From JAICWP01 sp035252015 (GTDB lineage Bacteria; Acidobacteriota; Terriglobia; Terriglobales; Acidobacteriaceae), in the NCBI GenBank assembly GCA_035252015.1, contig DATFDP010000119.1, positions 1 through 64,000 of the forward strand: a stretch of 64,000 bases of DNA. The letters are read 5' to 3'. The notes under the pieces are model-generated. The model saw only the letters and a list, made by a program, of their open reading frames with translations, was not told the origin of the DNA and made no database searches. A program made the translations under genes and the position numbers. Numbering within the stretch: position 1 is the first letter of the stretch; every line of letters starts with the position of its first letter. Below are positions 34,541 through 43,591 of this stretch, piece by piece.

Positions 34541-34876
34541 TACATGCTTGCTCCGAGGTGAGCCTTAAAAGCGCGAATCAAGTTAAGTACGAAAATCTCT
34601 CCACGGAACTGGGTGAATAACTTGCATCCGCTGCCTGCCCCGACCTGTACTCCGCCGCGACGCATGGTAATCGGATTGCTCATCTCCATCGTGGTTCGAT
34701 AGAAATGGCCAGTGCCAGTGCTTACATATCACACCCAGCTACCACGGGGTGAGTCGCGCGTCCTTATAGCACGAAAGCGGAGAGGGAAACTGAATCGTTT
34801 TGTGTCGACGTGAATCTTTACTCTGTACGATTGATGTGATTGGTGGCACGGTATTGCGGCAACACAGGATTCGGGC

Positions 34877-35293
34877 ATGACTCGATTTAGCAATGCGAAA
34901 AGATTTTGGGGAGTTTCTGCCGGAGCGTTCCTCACAGTTCTGATTGTTTTCTTGTGCCCTGTAGAACCCGCTTCAGCAGCTGAGCTTCACACCTTAGACG
35001 CTTCTGTCGTAAGTTTTGGTCGGCCAGTGAAGGCCAATATACAGACCTTAGGACTCGGCGCCACGGTAAAGGTCACTACCGTGTTCGGTCACCGGCACTT
35101 CCGCGGATATATAACCAGGATTGATGAGGATTCATTCGAAGTCACTGATCGGGCGACACTGTCGCCTAATACGTTTCAGTATTGGACGGTGAATCAGGTT
35201 ACGGGTCGGCGGCTTCCTGTACCCGCTAACCGTACGAGACCAGGCGTAACAGCTTTATTCCACGCGATATCGAGATTGGGTTTTGGTCCATAG
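34877..35293 (+). CDS. Small exported protein with Sm/SH3-like barrel
   Basis: A 138-residue protein with a signal peptide (hydrophobic AGAFLTVLIVFLCP, cleavage near ASAAE). The mature part has the pattern LGLGATVKVTTVFGHRHFRG followed by YITRIDEDSFEVTDRATLSP and a closing YWTVNQVTG. Such small-barrel proteins (VKV...G...GxIxxIdedsFxvtd) are frequent in acidobacterial genomes and have no assigned role. No ribosome site is evident. Probably monocistronic. Confidence 0.6.
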   Translation: MTRFSNAKRFWGVSAGAFLTVLIVFLCPVEPASAAELHTLDASVVSFGRPVKANIQTLGLGATVKVTTVFGHRHFRGYITRIDEDSFEVTDRATLSPNTFQYWTVNQVTGRRLPVPANRTRPGVTALFHAISRLGFGP

Positions 35294-35533
35294 CAATCTG
35301 CTATTTTCAGCGGCAGCGACCGCAAAAAGCCAGCGCCTCAGAAGCCCCTCCGAATTACTCTCGCGCCTCGCGCCCCTACACTGACCAAGAATAGGATTTG
35401 TTTCGGCGGGTATCTTCCCTCTTGCCAATACATAACCGGAAGAGGTTCGCTGACCCGACCGGGAGGTCGCTTCAGCAGTTGCTGGCATCACGATAGCATT
35501 GGTCTATAGCCCGACCTGCGCAACTAAAAATCA

Positions 35534-36064
35534 CTAAGCAAGCTCGCGCCGAAGATATCCCGCCACGTCGCTGACAAAGCGATGCACCGATACCTCTGCG
35601 ATGCGGTGGCCGACAATCGCGTTCATGGTCTTCCCCACGGTGCCAAACGGAGGCCTATAAACGCCGGAGAAGTCCAACTGTGTTTCCGTCGCAGTCAGCG
35701 GATAAACGAAAAGTTCGCCTTTCATGAGCGGGAATAACCGCGGCATTTTTGCGGCTTCCCATTCGAGTGTCAGCTTCGTGCTGGGCATTGAAGCGGAACT
35801 GCCGGCTTTTTCATCAACATTCTTGACCCCAATCTTGATATCGGTCTTGACGCCGATTCCAGCAAAATCCACGCGCAGTTCAGCCGCTACCGACTCTGCT
35901 CGGGACGCGGCAGTCTTCGTAGCGGCCTGGAACACGATAAGAGCGTCCTGCTTCAACGCATCGCGAACACGTTCATAGGGGTGGTTCACGTAGTCATAGC
36001 AGCGAATCTTGCGCCCTTTGTCCTTCAATTTGGCTCCAGTTAATTCGACAAGCCATCGAACCAC
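35534..36064 (-). CDS. SRPBCC-like hypothetical protein
   Basis: A 176-residue soluble protein starting at a GTG (36064), with a weak ribosome site. The pattern CYDYVNHPYERVRDALKQDA at the start, a central beta-rich part with LTLEWEAAKMPRLFPLMKGE and LTATETQLDFSGVYRPPFG, and a final amphipathic helix (HRFVSDVAGYLRREL) fits a START/SRPBCC helix-grip fold. Ligand unknown. Convergent or solitary; the 240-base gap to the upstream rightward gene (35294-35533) shows nothing else. Confidence 0.5.
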   Translation of the reverse strand: MVRWLVELTGAKLKDKGRKIRCYDYVNHPYERVRDALKQDALIVFQAATKTAASRAESVAAELRVDFAGIGVKTDIKIGVKNVDEKAGSSASMPSTKLTLEWEAAKMPRLFPLMKGELFVYPLTATETQLDFSGVYRPPFGTVGKTMNAIVGHRIAEVSVHRFVSDVAGYLRRELA

Positions 36065-36260
36065 GCCACTTTACCACAGCACGTATCGAAGAGTTCTTGC
36101 CTGCACTGCTAAGGCGCATATGCCCCCCATTCACCCTTCTCCATCTGGAGGGTCCAGTTTTAACACTGATGTCGGGTTTGCCTGTATGATGACAACCGCC
36201 TGCAACCCCGGACGCGGGGCTTGACCGCAAGCGAGTAAGGTGCGTGAGTGAGGAGGCCCG

Positions 36261-37040
36261 ATGTCTCACATTGACGTCCCATTGTCGCGCTCCGGGTTTG
36301 GACAGACGAAACGCGCAGACCACTGGTGGGTACAACCGCTGGCTGTGTTTCTTGGACTGTCAGCATTTATTGTTTATGCGACGTGGGCTGCCTTCCAGGG
36401 ACAGCACTTCCGGTTCGGCCCATATCTCTCACCGTTTTATTCTCCGGAATTGTTTGGCGTCGCCAATGAGGGTTGGTTTGGTTCCACGCCAGTCTGGATG
36501 CCGGCTTGGGTGACGGCAGCGATGCTCATCCTTTGGGCGCCGGGCGGCTTTCGAGTGACGTGCTACTACTATCGCGGCGCGTACTACAAAGCCTTCTGGG
36601 CCGACCCTCCTTCCTGCACCGTAGGCGAGCCCCGGAAAAGATATCTCGGCGAGCGCTCCTTTCCGTTGATCCTGCAGAATATCCACCGTTATTTTCTTTA
36701 TCTGGCCTTGATATTTCTAGTCATTCTGGCGCGCGATGTGTGGAACGCCTTCTGGTTCAACGGAAAGTTTGGCATGGGTCTCGGCACTCTGGTTCTGTTG
36801 GCAAATTTCGTGCTACTCAGCTGCTATACCTTCAGTTGCCACTCGCTTCGTCATTTGGTCGGCGGTCTTCGCGATCGTTTGGCCGGTAACCCGGTCCGTA
36901 GGCGAGTCTACGACTGTGTGAGTTGTCTAAACCGCCGTCACATGCTGTTTGCCTGGTGCAGTCTTTTCATGGTCGCGTTTGCCGACCTTTATGTCCGATT
37001 GTGCTCGATGGGTGTGTGGAGCGACTGGAGGATCGTTTAG
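36261..37040 (+). CDS. Succinate dehydrogenase/fumarate reductase membrane cytochrome b subunit
   Basis: A 259-residue protein with about five membrane helices and histidines near helices (NIHRYFLYLALIFL, CHSLRHLVGG, RRHMLFAW) that could ligate heme b. It is placed directly before the flavoprotein and iron-sulfur genes; its TAG stop overlaps the next GTG start by one base. It resembles the membrane anchors of non-classical succinate dehydrogenases rather than SdhC/SdhD pairs. It would exchange electrons with the quinone pool. GAGGAGG precedes the ATG by about 5 bases. Confidence 0.75.
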   Translation: MSHIDVPLSRSGFGQTKRADHWWVQPLAVFLGLSAFIVYATWAAFQGQHFRFGPYLSPFYSPELFGVANEGWFGSTPVWMPAWVTAAMLILWAPGGFRVTCYYYRGAYYKAFWADPPSCTVGEPRKRYLGERSFPLILQNIHRYFLYLALIFLVILARDVWNAFWFNGKFGMGLGTLVLLANFVLLSCYTFSCHSLRHLVGGLRDRLAGNPVRRRVYDCVSCLNRRHMLFAWCSLFMVAFADLYVRLCSMGVWSDWRIV

Positions 37041-38851
37041 TGGCCGAATACGTCACCCATGAACACGACGTTCTCATCATTGGGGCGGGGGGCGCCGGCC
37101 TGCGTGCTGCAGTTGAAGCTTCGGCGGCTGGGGTAAAGGTTGCTTTGATTTCAAAATCCCTCCTGGGCAAAGCGCATACCGTCATGGCTGAGGGTGGCAT
37201 CGCCGCGGCCATGGGTAACGTGGACGATCGCGATAATTGGCGCGTTCACTTTGCAGACACGATGCGTGGCGGCCAGTATCTGAGTAACTGGCGGATGGCA
37301 GAGCTGCATGCCAAAGAATCCCCGGCACGCGTCCGCGAATTGGAAGCATGGGGTGCTCTTTTCGATCGCACACGGGATGGACGGATCCTGCAGCGTAATT
37401 TCGGCGGTCATCGGTATCCGCGACTGGCACATGTCGGCGACCGCACAGGGCTGGAGATGATCCGCACGTTGCAAGATCACGGAATACATCTCGGTCTCGA
37501 CGTATTCATGGAACACACAATCGTCAGACTGCTGAAAGACGGCGAGCGTATCGCAGGTGCGTTTGGATATGACCGCGAGCGCGGACGATTTCACCTGTTT
37601 CGTGCCAAGGCGGTGGTTCTAGCCACGGGAGGAATTGGAAGGGCGTACAAAATCACCAGTAACAGCTGGGAATACACGGGGGACGGCCATTCGCTGGCGT
37701 TTCACGCGGGCGCTGCTCTCATGGATATGGAATTTGTACAGTTCCATCCGACGGGGATGATCTGGCCACCAAGTGTGCGCGGCATCCTGGTCACGGAAGG
37801 AGTGCGCGGCGAGGGAGGAGTGCTTCGTAACCGAAACGGCGAGCGATTCATGTTCAGAGATATTCCTCCCCTCTACGCGGCCCAGACCGCCCAGTCCGAG
37901 GAGGAAGGCTGGCGGTACACCCAGGGCGACAAGGAAGCGAAACGACCTCCCGAACTGCTGACTCGCGACCATGTCGCCCGCTGCATCCGGCGAGAAGTGC
38001 GGGAGGGACGCGGCAGCCCTCACGGTGGTGTATTCCTCGATATTGCATGGATCAAGGAAAAAATTCCAAATGCTGCCGAACACATCAAAAAAAAGCTGCC
38101 CAGCATGTATCACCAGTTCAAGCAGCTTGCCGACATCGACATTACGCAGGAACCTATGGAGGTGGGGCCCACAACACACTACATGATGGGAGGCGTCCGG
38201 GTTGACGCCGATTCCCAAATGTCAGACGTTCCTGGATTGTTTGCCGCAGGGGAATGTGCCGCAGGTTTGCATGGAGCCAACCGGCTGGGTGGGAATTCTC
38301 TTTCCGATCTTTTGGTTTTCGGCCAGCGTGCTGGAGAATACGCCGCGGCCTTCGCCAAGGAACGCTGTTTAGGCAATGTCGACAATGGTGAACTTAAATC
38401 AGCGGAAACATGGGCTTTGCAACCGTTCGAGTGCAAGAATTCTGGAAATCCATATGCCATACAACATACGTTGCAAGATGTAATGCAGGAACTGGTGGGG
38501 ATCGTCCGGCAGGAGCAGGAGATGTTGCAAGCCCTCGATCGCATTCGCGAACTTAAGATTGCCAGCGAGCGGGTCAGTGTTGACGGAAATCGAGAATACA
38601 ACGCGGGCTGGCATACTGCGCTCGACCTGTACCATCTCCTCACAGTCTCAGAGATTGTGGCTCGAGCTGCTCTGGAGCGGAAAGAAAGCCGTGGTGCTCA
38701 CTTCCGCGATGACTTTCCGGAGAAGAATAACCAGTTTGGCGCGTTCAACATCGTTGTGCGAAAGGGGGTCGACGGCGCAATGCGGTTCTCTCGCGAACCT
38801 ATACCGTCCATGCGATCGGACCTGCAGCAAATCATCGAGGAGATGAAGTAA
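37040..38851 (+). CDS. sdhA: Succinate dehydrogenase/fumarate reductase flavoprotein subunit
   Basis: A 603-residue protein. The GTG at 37040 is chosen because it overlaps the preceding stop (TAGTG), has GGAGG about 10 bases upstream, and begins just before the FAD motif (HDVLIIGAGGAGLRAAVEAS). Further signatures: AEGGIAAAMGN, the substrate-binding FHPTGM with H236, VTEGVRGEGGVLRN, RLGGNSLSDLLVFG and a C-terminal fumarate-reductase helical domain. It catalyses succinate/fumarate interconversion with covalently bound FAD. Centre of the respiratory operon; its stop overlaps the next ATG. Confidence 0.95.
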   Translation: MAEYVTHEHDVLIIGAGGAGLRAAVEASAAGVKVALISKSLLGKAHTVMAEGGIAAAMGNVDDRDNWRVHFADTMRGGQYLSNWRMAELHAKESPARVRELEAWGALFDRTRDGRILQRNFGGHRYPRLAHVGDRTGLEMIRTLQDHGIHLGLDVFMEHTIVRLLKDGERIAGAFGYDRERGRFHLFRAKAVVLATGGIGRAYKITSNSWEYTGDGHSLAFHAGAALMDMEFVQFHPTGMIWPPSVRGILVTEGVRGEGGVLRNRNGERFMFRDIPPLYAAQTAQSEEEGWRYTQGDKEAKRPPELLTRDHVARCIRREVREGRGSPHGGVFLDIAWIKEKIPNAAEHIKKKLPSMYHQFKQLADIDITQEPMEVGPTTHYMMGGVRVDADSQMSDVPGLFAAGECAAGLHGANRLGGNSLSDLLVFGQRAGEYAAAFAKERCLGNVDNGELKSAETWALQPFECKNSGNPYAIQHTLQDVMQELVGIVRQEQEMLQALDRIRELKIASERVSVDGNREYNAGWHTALDLYHLLTVSEIVARAALERKESRGAHFRDDFPEKNNQFGAFNIVVRKGVDGAMRFSREPIPSMRSDLQQIIEEMK

Positions 38852-39600
38852 TGGCGAAGGCGACTTTTCGAATCTGGCGCGGAGAGAAAGGCCAGGGACA
38901 ATTTCGCGACTATGCCGCCGAAGTTGCAGCCGGCATGGTGGTCCTCGACGTCGTTCATCAGATCCAGGCGGAACAGGCCGGCGATCTTGCTGTTCGCTGG
39001 AACTGCAAGGCGGGAAGATGCGGCTCCTGCTCGGCGGAAATAAATGGAATGCCGAAATTAATGTGCATGACGCGGCTGAATGCGCTCGCTCTCGATAAGC
39101 CGGTCACCCTCGAACCGATGAAGGCGTTTCCACACATCAAAGACCTCGTCACGGACGTCTCATGGAACTATAAGGTGAAACAGCGCATCCCCAAGTTTAA
39201 GCCGCGTTCTCCCGACGCTCCGGACGGCACGTGGCGCATCGCCCAGGAGGATGTCGAACGAGTGCAGGAATTTCGCAAGTGCATCGAGTGTTATCTTTGC
39301 CAGGATGTTTGCCACGTATTGCGTGAGCATCACATGCAGGAACAGTTCATTGGTCCACGATTTCTCGTTCATGTGGCGGCCTTGGAAATGCACCCTCTGG
39401 ACGTGGGAGATCGATTGCGAGACTTGAGGACGCAATTCGGCATCGGATTGTGCAATATCACAAAATGTTGCACCAAGGTTTGTCCGGAAGGAATCACCAT
39501 CACCGACAACGCCATCATTCCGCTTAAGGAGCGCGTTGTCGATCGCTTCTTCGACCCGCTCTCAAAGTTGTTCCGAGTTTTCACCGGCAGGACAGCATAG
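38851..39600 (+). CDS. sdhB: Succinate dehydrogenase/fumarate reductase iron-sulfur subunit
   Basis: A 249-residue protein. N-terminal plant-type 2Fe-2S site C52-x4-C57-x2-C60-x11-C72 (CKAGRCGSC ... LMC). The C-terminal domain has CIECYLCQDVC (4Fe-4S) and LCNITKCCTKVCPEGI (3Fe-4S/4Fe-4S ligands). It passes electrons from the flavoprotein to the membrane subunit. The ATG overlaps the sdhA stop by one base (TAATG). The chain is complete and of usual length. Confidence 0.95.
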   Translation: MAKATFRIWRGEKGQGQFRDYAAEVAAGMVVLDVVHQIQAEQAGDLAVRWNCKAGRCGSCSAEINGMPKLMCMTRLNALALDKPVTLEPMKAFPHIKDLVTDVSWNYKVKQRIPKFKPRSPDAPDGTWRIAQEDVERVQEFRKCIECYLCQDVCHVLREHHMQEQFIGPRFLVHVAALEMHPLDVGDRLRDLRTQFGIGLCNITKCCTKVCPEGITITDNAIIPLKERVVDRFFDPLSKLFRVFTGRTA

Positions 39601-39609
39601 GAGATTTTT

Positions 39610-40140
39610 ATGCAATTCGAACTGAAGTCCATTTCCGTACAGAGCATCCCCGAAGCCTTGGCGAAGGTGGAGCGCTATCGGCTCTTGAATGAACCCAGTC
39701 TCGCTGAAAGCATTTGCCTCGATATCCTAGCTATCGTGCCCGACCACCAGCAGGCGCTAATCTCGCTGCTTCTTGCGCGCACCGATCAATTTCACGCGCA
39801 CTTACCTGCCAAAGCAGCTCATGAGGTCCTCGCCAGAATTCAGGGGGACTACGAACAAGCGTACTACGCCGGTATCATATGGGAGCGTCTGGGGCATAAT
39901 CGGATTCGCCAGGGAGGCAGTGGCGGAGGTGCATCAGCATATCATGCTCTGCGAGAAGCGATGGCTCACTATGAGACAGCTATCAATTTGGCTTCGCCTG
40001 GAAACGATGATGCCATTCTACGGTGGAATACCTGCGCGCGCGTGATTATGCAGTACCCGGAAGTCCGCCCATTGCCCGATGAAGACCCTGCGCAGACGTG
40101 GGTGCGAGACGAAGCCGGATCGAGAATTGCAGATGCTTAG
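39610..40140 (+). CDS. TPR-like protein in the sdh operon
   Basis: A 176-residue helical protein beginning 9 bases after sdhB, with AGGAGA before the ATG, so it is part of the operon. It shows tetratricopeptide-like pairs: ALAKVERYRLLNEPSLAESI plus CLDILAIVPDHQQALISLLL, and later ALREAMAHYETAINLASPGN plus DDAILRWNTCARVIM. A Gly-rich loop (GGSGGGAS) sits between. It may serve assembly or scaffolding of the dehydrogenase; no proof. A typical sdhE is not seen here. Confidence 0.6.
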   Translation: MQFELKSISVQSIPEALAKVERYRLLNEPSLAESICLDILAIVPDHQQALISLLLARTDQFHAHLPAKAAHEVLARIQGDYEQAYYAGIIWERLGHNRIRQGGSGGGASAYHALREAMAHYETAINLASPGNDDAILRWNTCARVIMQYPEVRPLPDEDPAQTWVRDEAGSRIADA

Positions 40141-40218
40141 TGGCGAAGCAATATGCAGGGGACGTCCTGTCGGCCCGAATGTGATACCCGAGACGCTGCG
40201 AGTCCACGGTGTTCAAAC

Positions 40219-41559
40219 TTATCGTTTATAGGGGATGCCCCCCTTCATTACAAAAGAGACACGTTGGGTGACGCTGATATCGTCGAGTGGATTGCCGGGC
40301 ACTGCGACGATGTCGGCAAAGTATCCGGGCTTCAAGTCGCCAATCTGTCCCTCCCACATGAGAACTTTTGCGCCTTCGAGCATGTCCGCCTGCAATACCG
40401 CCAGTGGCTTCATTCCGTACTGGACCATGAGCACCAATTCGCGTGCTTGGGTGCCATGCGGAAACGGCCCCACGTCGGAGCCGACCGCAAACGGAATGCC
40501 GGCAGCGATTTGCCTTTTGAATTGTTGAATGTGGTAATCAAGAGCTTCGTGCTCGGCTTTTGCCGCCGCGGGATTTTCTGCGTGGTTGGCAAAATATTCG
40601 AAGATGGTAAATGTGGGAATGGCGGGAATATGTTTCTCCCGCATGATCCGCATGGTTGCATCGCTTAGCTGAGCGGCATGGTCAATGGACTCCACCCCGG
40701 CTTGTGCGGCCCAAAGCGCGCCTGGCTCGCCCATACAGTGCACGCCTACCTTGGTTCCCAGCCGCGCCGCCTCGGCAACCGCAGCTGCGAGCTGCGCTTC
40801 GGTGTACTGATATTGCGAGGCGAACTTTCCGTCGCGAAAGACATCTCGACCGGTTTCATAGATTTTCGCAAAATCGGAGCCTTCTTTATGCTGCTCGCGA
40901 ATTGTCTCGATAAGTTCCTCAGTGGTGTTCGCGTAGTCGGCGTTTCCCAGCACATGTTGCGCCGGATTAAAATCGATGGCATCTTCGTGCCCGCCGAGAA
41001 TTGAAATCGCGTTGCCGCTGATCCGCAGACGCGGCCCGGGAATTTCTCCGCGATTGATCGCGTCGCGCACGGCTGTGTCCGCCGAGCCGGCGCCCTCGGT
41101 GCCCATGTCGCGTTCCGCGGTAAAGCCTGCCATCAAATCATCGCGCGCGGCGAGTGTGGCTTGGATCGTGCGCTGCGGCACTGACTCCTCCACGGTTTGC
41201 AGGCCCTCATTCCCGGGATGCAGGAACAGGTGCACGTGCGCATCGATCAGGCCGGACATCAGCGTTTTATCGCCGAGGTCAATTGTCAGCGCATCGCTGG
41301 GATGCGTCACGGACTGCCCCACCTCGGCAATTTTGTCGCCACGGACCAGCACTTCGCCCGGGCTGATAATCCTTCCTGACTCGATCTCGAGAAGGCGCGC
41401 TGCATGCAGCAATATGGGACGTATTGGCGGAGCATATGTGTGTTCCCAACCAGTTTGCATCTGCGCCGAAGCGCTCTGCGACAGCACAGTCCCGATCGCG
41501 GGAAAGGCAGCAAGCGACAACACACATACAAGAATATGGCTCAGCTTAGGACGGTTCAT
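40219..41559 (-). CDS. Exported imidazolonepropionase-like amidohydrolase
   Basis: A 446-residue protein with a signal peptide (MNRPKLSHILVCVLSLAAFP ... SASA). Metal-site motifs of the amidohydrolase superfamily: LMSGLIDAHVHLFL (H108, H110), a Lys in FAKIYETG, KVGVHCMGEPG, ESIDHAAQLSD and the Asp of FAVGSDVGPFPHGTQ. Such exported enzymes are annotated as Xaa-Pro dipeptidase- or prolidase-like. Substrate unknown. A decayed copy of its last ~95 codons lies at 11257-11540. Convergent with the sdh operon. Confidence 0.88.
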   Translation of the reverse strand: MNRPKLSHILVCVLSLAAFPAIGTVLSQSASAQMQTGWEHTYAPPIRPILLHAARLLEIESGRIISPGEVLVRGDKIAEVGQSVTHPSDALTIDLGDKTLMSGLIDAHVHLFLHPGNEGLQTVEESVPQRTIQATLAARDDLMAGFTAERDMGTEGAGSADTAVRDAINRGEIPGPRLRISGNAISILGGHEDAIDFNPAQHVLGNADYANTTEELIETIREQHKEGSDFAKIYETGRDVFRDGKFASQYQYTEAQLAAAVAEAARLGTKVGVHCMGEPGALWAAQAGVESIDHAAQLSDATMRIMREKHIPAIPTFTIFEYFANHAENPAAAKAEHEALDYHIQQFKRQIAAGIPFAVGSDVGPFPHGTQARELVLMVQYGMKPLAVLQADMLEGAKVLMWEGQIGDLKPGYFADIVAVPGNPLDDISVTQRVSFVMKGGIPYKR

Positions 41560-41660
41560 GGCGACGGGATGATACCATTAGCCGAAAATAGAAACTTATC
41601 GCAGGTAAAAGCACAACTGCTGCTGTGGCTCACAATTCCTGCGTAGCTGAACTGTGAAGC

Positions 41661-41733
41661 GAGCAGACCTGCAGGCCGGCACCGGGCGGGTGTGGCGTCC
41701 TATCAATGGTAAAAGATATCCTCCCCTTTCCGC
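41661..41733 (+). repeat. Dispersed repeat family R2, copy 2
   Basis: GAGCAGACCTGCAGGCCGGC at the start, GCGTCCTATCAATGGTAAAA in the middle and CCCTTTCCGC at the end; the partner of 4240-4304. It lies in the 353-base divergent gap 41560-41912, which has no other recognisable element. Confidence 0.55.
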
Positions 41734-41912
41734 GCCGAGGCAGGTATATAAAGAGCCGCCCGGTTTGGACCTAGTACCGACCACCTGCCGACTGTGGCCG
41801 GCGCAACGTCGCAGTTATTCGCGCCCAATGCGCCCAATCCATGCACGCGAGGTGCCCGGCGGTATAATCGCCGTTTTGAGTACTGTGTCTCAGGAACTTC
41901 GTTGCCAAAGAA

Positions 41913-43400
41913 ATGTGTGCCTGGAAGAGACTTGCAGCTCTCGTAGCACTCCTAATCGCTGGCGGTGCCGCCCTCGCCCAGGCCCAGCCACATCCGGTGT
42001 ACGTGGTCCTCTGGTTTGACACGGAGGACTATATTCTCCCGCCGAGCGATGATGCGGCCAAACACCTAGCCGAATTCCTCAGCGCCGAAAAGGTGCCGGC
42101 AACCTTCAAGGTCGTGGGGGAGAAGGCGCGCACCCTCGAACGTCGCGGGCGCTCCGACGTTATTGCCGCGGTTCGTCGTCACGAAATCGGCTATCACGCC
42201 AACACCCATAGCCAGCACCCGACTCCCGCGGAATACGAATCTGGCTTGGACTGGGACACCGGGGTCGAGGAATTTACCCGTCGCGAAAGAGGTGGGTTCG
42301 AGGACGTTGCCCGCATATTCGGCAAAACTCCTTGCTGCTACGGTCAACCGGGCAGTTCCTGGGCGCCACAATCTTACGGTGCACTCCGGCAATGGGGGGT
42401 GAAGCTTTATCTTGACGAGGGTACCCAGATTGGCCTTGATGGCAAGCCATTCTGGTACGGAGGCCTGCTGAACATCTTCAACACCAAGGAGGGCGAACAG
42501 CTAAGGCCAAATGAGAAGTGGGACAACCTCGAGCAGTCGAAGGCCAAATTCCGGGAAATCTACGCTCGCATGTCTGCGGATCGTTCTGGAGGCCTGATTA
42601 GCCTCTACTTCCATCCGTGTGAGTTCATTCACCAGTGGTTCTGGGACCTTAACTTCGCCAACGGAGCGAATCCGCCTCTCAGCGAGTGGAAACGACCACC
42701 CTTGAAGTCTGCCGCCGAGCAGAAGCAGACATTCGCCTACTTTGAAGGCCTGGTGCGCTTCATGAAGAGCTTCCCCCAAGTGCGGTTCATCACCGGTTCG
42801 GAGGCGGTAAAGCTCTTTCCTGATCTCGCGCATATACGCGAGTTCTCGACTAGCGATCTGAGAGAGATTGCTGAAGCCGTCACACCCGAAGTCTCGTTCC
42901 AAACGCACGGGGATTACGCCCTCTCCGGCAGTGAAGTCTTTGAACTTTTGAGCGCGTATGTAGAAGCGGCAATCACCGAGCGCACCAACACAGCCGGTTC
43001 TTTCACGATCAGCAATACTCCGTATGGACCGGCTGTTGATCCGCCACAGCTCGACCATGCTTTAAACGTGCCCTGGGACCGGTTCGCCCGCACGGTACGT
43101 GACGTCGCCGATTTCGTTGCTCGCAATGACCAACTGCCTGCTTACGTCTGGCTCGGTAGTGTCGCAATTCCTCCGGAGAGTTACGTCGTCGCTTTGGCGG
43201 ATGTCTCCAAAACGCTGCTTGCAGGCAATCCAGCGCCACAGACTGTCACTTTCCCGGTCGCACGCCTGGCCGCGACAAACTATGTGGCTGAGGACTCACC
43301 AGCAGTGTGGAACTGGCCTATCTTTCCCAGGGGATTTCACTCAGCTCATCTATTGTCCATAGCGCGCCTTCAGGCCTGGACGCTGAAACCTGCACTCTGA
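41913..43400 (+). CDS. Exported polysaccharide deacetylase-family protein
   Basis: A 495-residue protein with a signal peptide (MCAWKRLAALVALLIAGGAA). NodB-fold motif 1 is VVLWFDTEDY (D36, D38-equivalent E38) and motif 2 is HANTHS (H95, H99 as the HxxxH metal ligands); PGSSWAP would be motif 3. Residues ~330-495 form an extra C-terminal domain of unknown type. It likely removes acetyl or related groups from an envelope or environmental glycan. No clear ribosome site. The next gene encodes another deacetylase, 191 bases later. Confidence 0.8.
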   Translation: MCAWKRLAALVALLIAGGAALAQAQPHPVYVVLWFDTEDYILPPSDDAAKHLAEFLSAEKVPATFKVVGEKARTLERRGRSDVIAAVRRHEIGYHANTHSQHPTPAEYESGLDWDTGVEEFTRRERGGFEDVARIFGKTPCCYGQPGSSWAPQSYGALRQWGVKLYLDEGTQIGLDGKPFWYGGLLNIFNTKEGEQLRPNEKWDNLEQSKAKFREIYARMSADRSGGLISLYFHPCEFIHQWFWDLNFANGANPPLSEWKRPPLKSAAEQKQTFAYFEGLVRFMKSFPQVRFITGSEAVKLFPDLAHIREFSTSDLREIAEAVTPEVSFQTHGDYALSGSEVFELLSAYVEAAITERTNTAGSFTISNTPYGPAVDPPQLDHALNVPWDRFARTVRDVADFVARNDQLPAYVWLGSVAIPPESYVVALADVSKTLLAGNPAPQTVTFPVARLAATNYVAEDSPAVWNWPIFPRGFHSAHLLSIARLQAWTLKPAL

Positions 43401-43591
43401 GATTAGAAAAGGCATCTGCTTTCCGATACAACGGTGAGTCGGGCACGAAAACGTTCGGGAAAGCAAGAAATACTTGCGCGCTCGCAAGTCTAGCTGGCGC
43501 GAGTCATTGGCCGTGCATCCACGCGACGGTTCCGTTGCGATGAGCTATACTGCCGGGCTTCAGACCTGAAAAACTTCGGGCAGGGAGCAGC

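Larger units (their letters stand above)
34212..34876. other. Intergenic region with repeat R3 copy 2 and an inverted-repeat array
   Basis: 665 bases without a credible gene. Apart from the two entries for the repeat and the inverted repeats, it includes a GC-rich stretch with CCCCCCC at 34334-34340 and a TTTTCCCCCC run near 34420. No RNA gene recognised. Confidence 0.5.
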
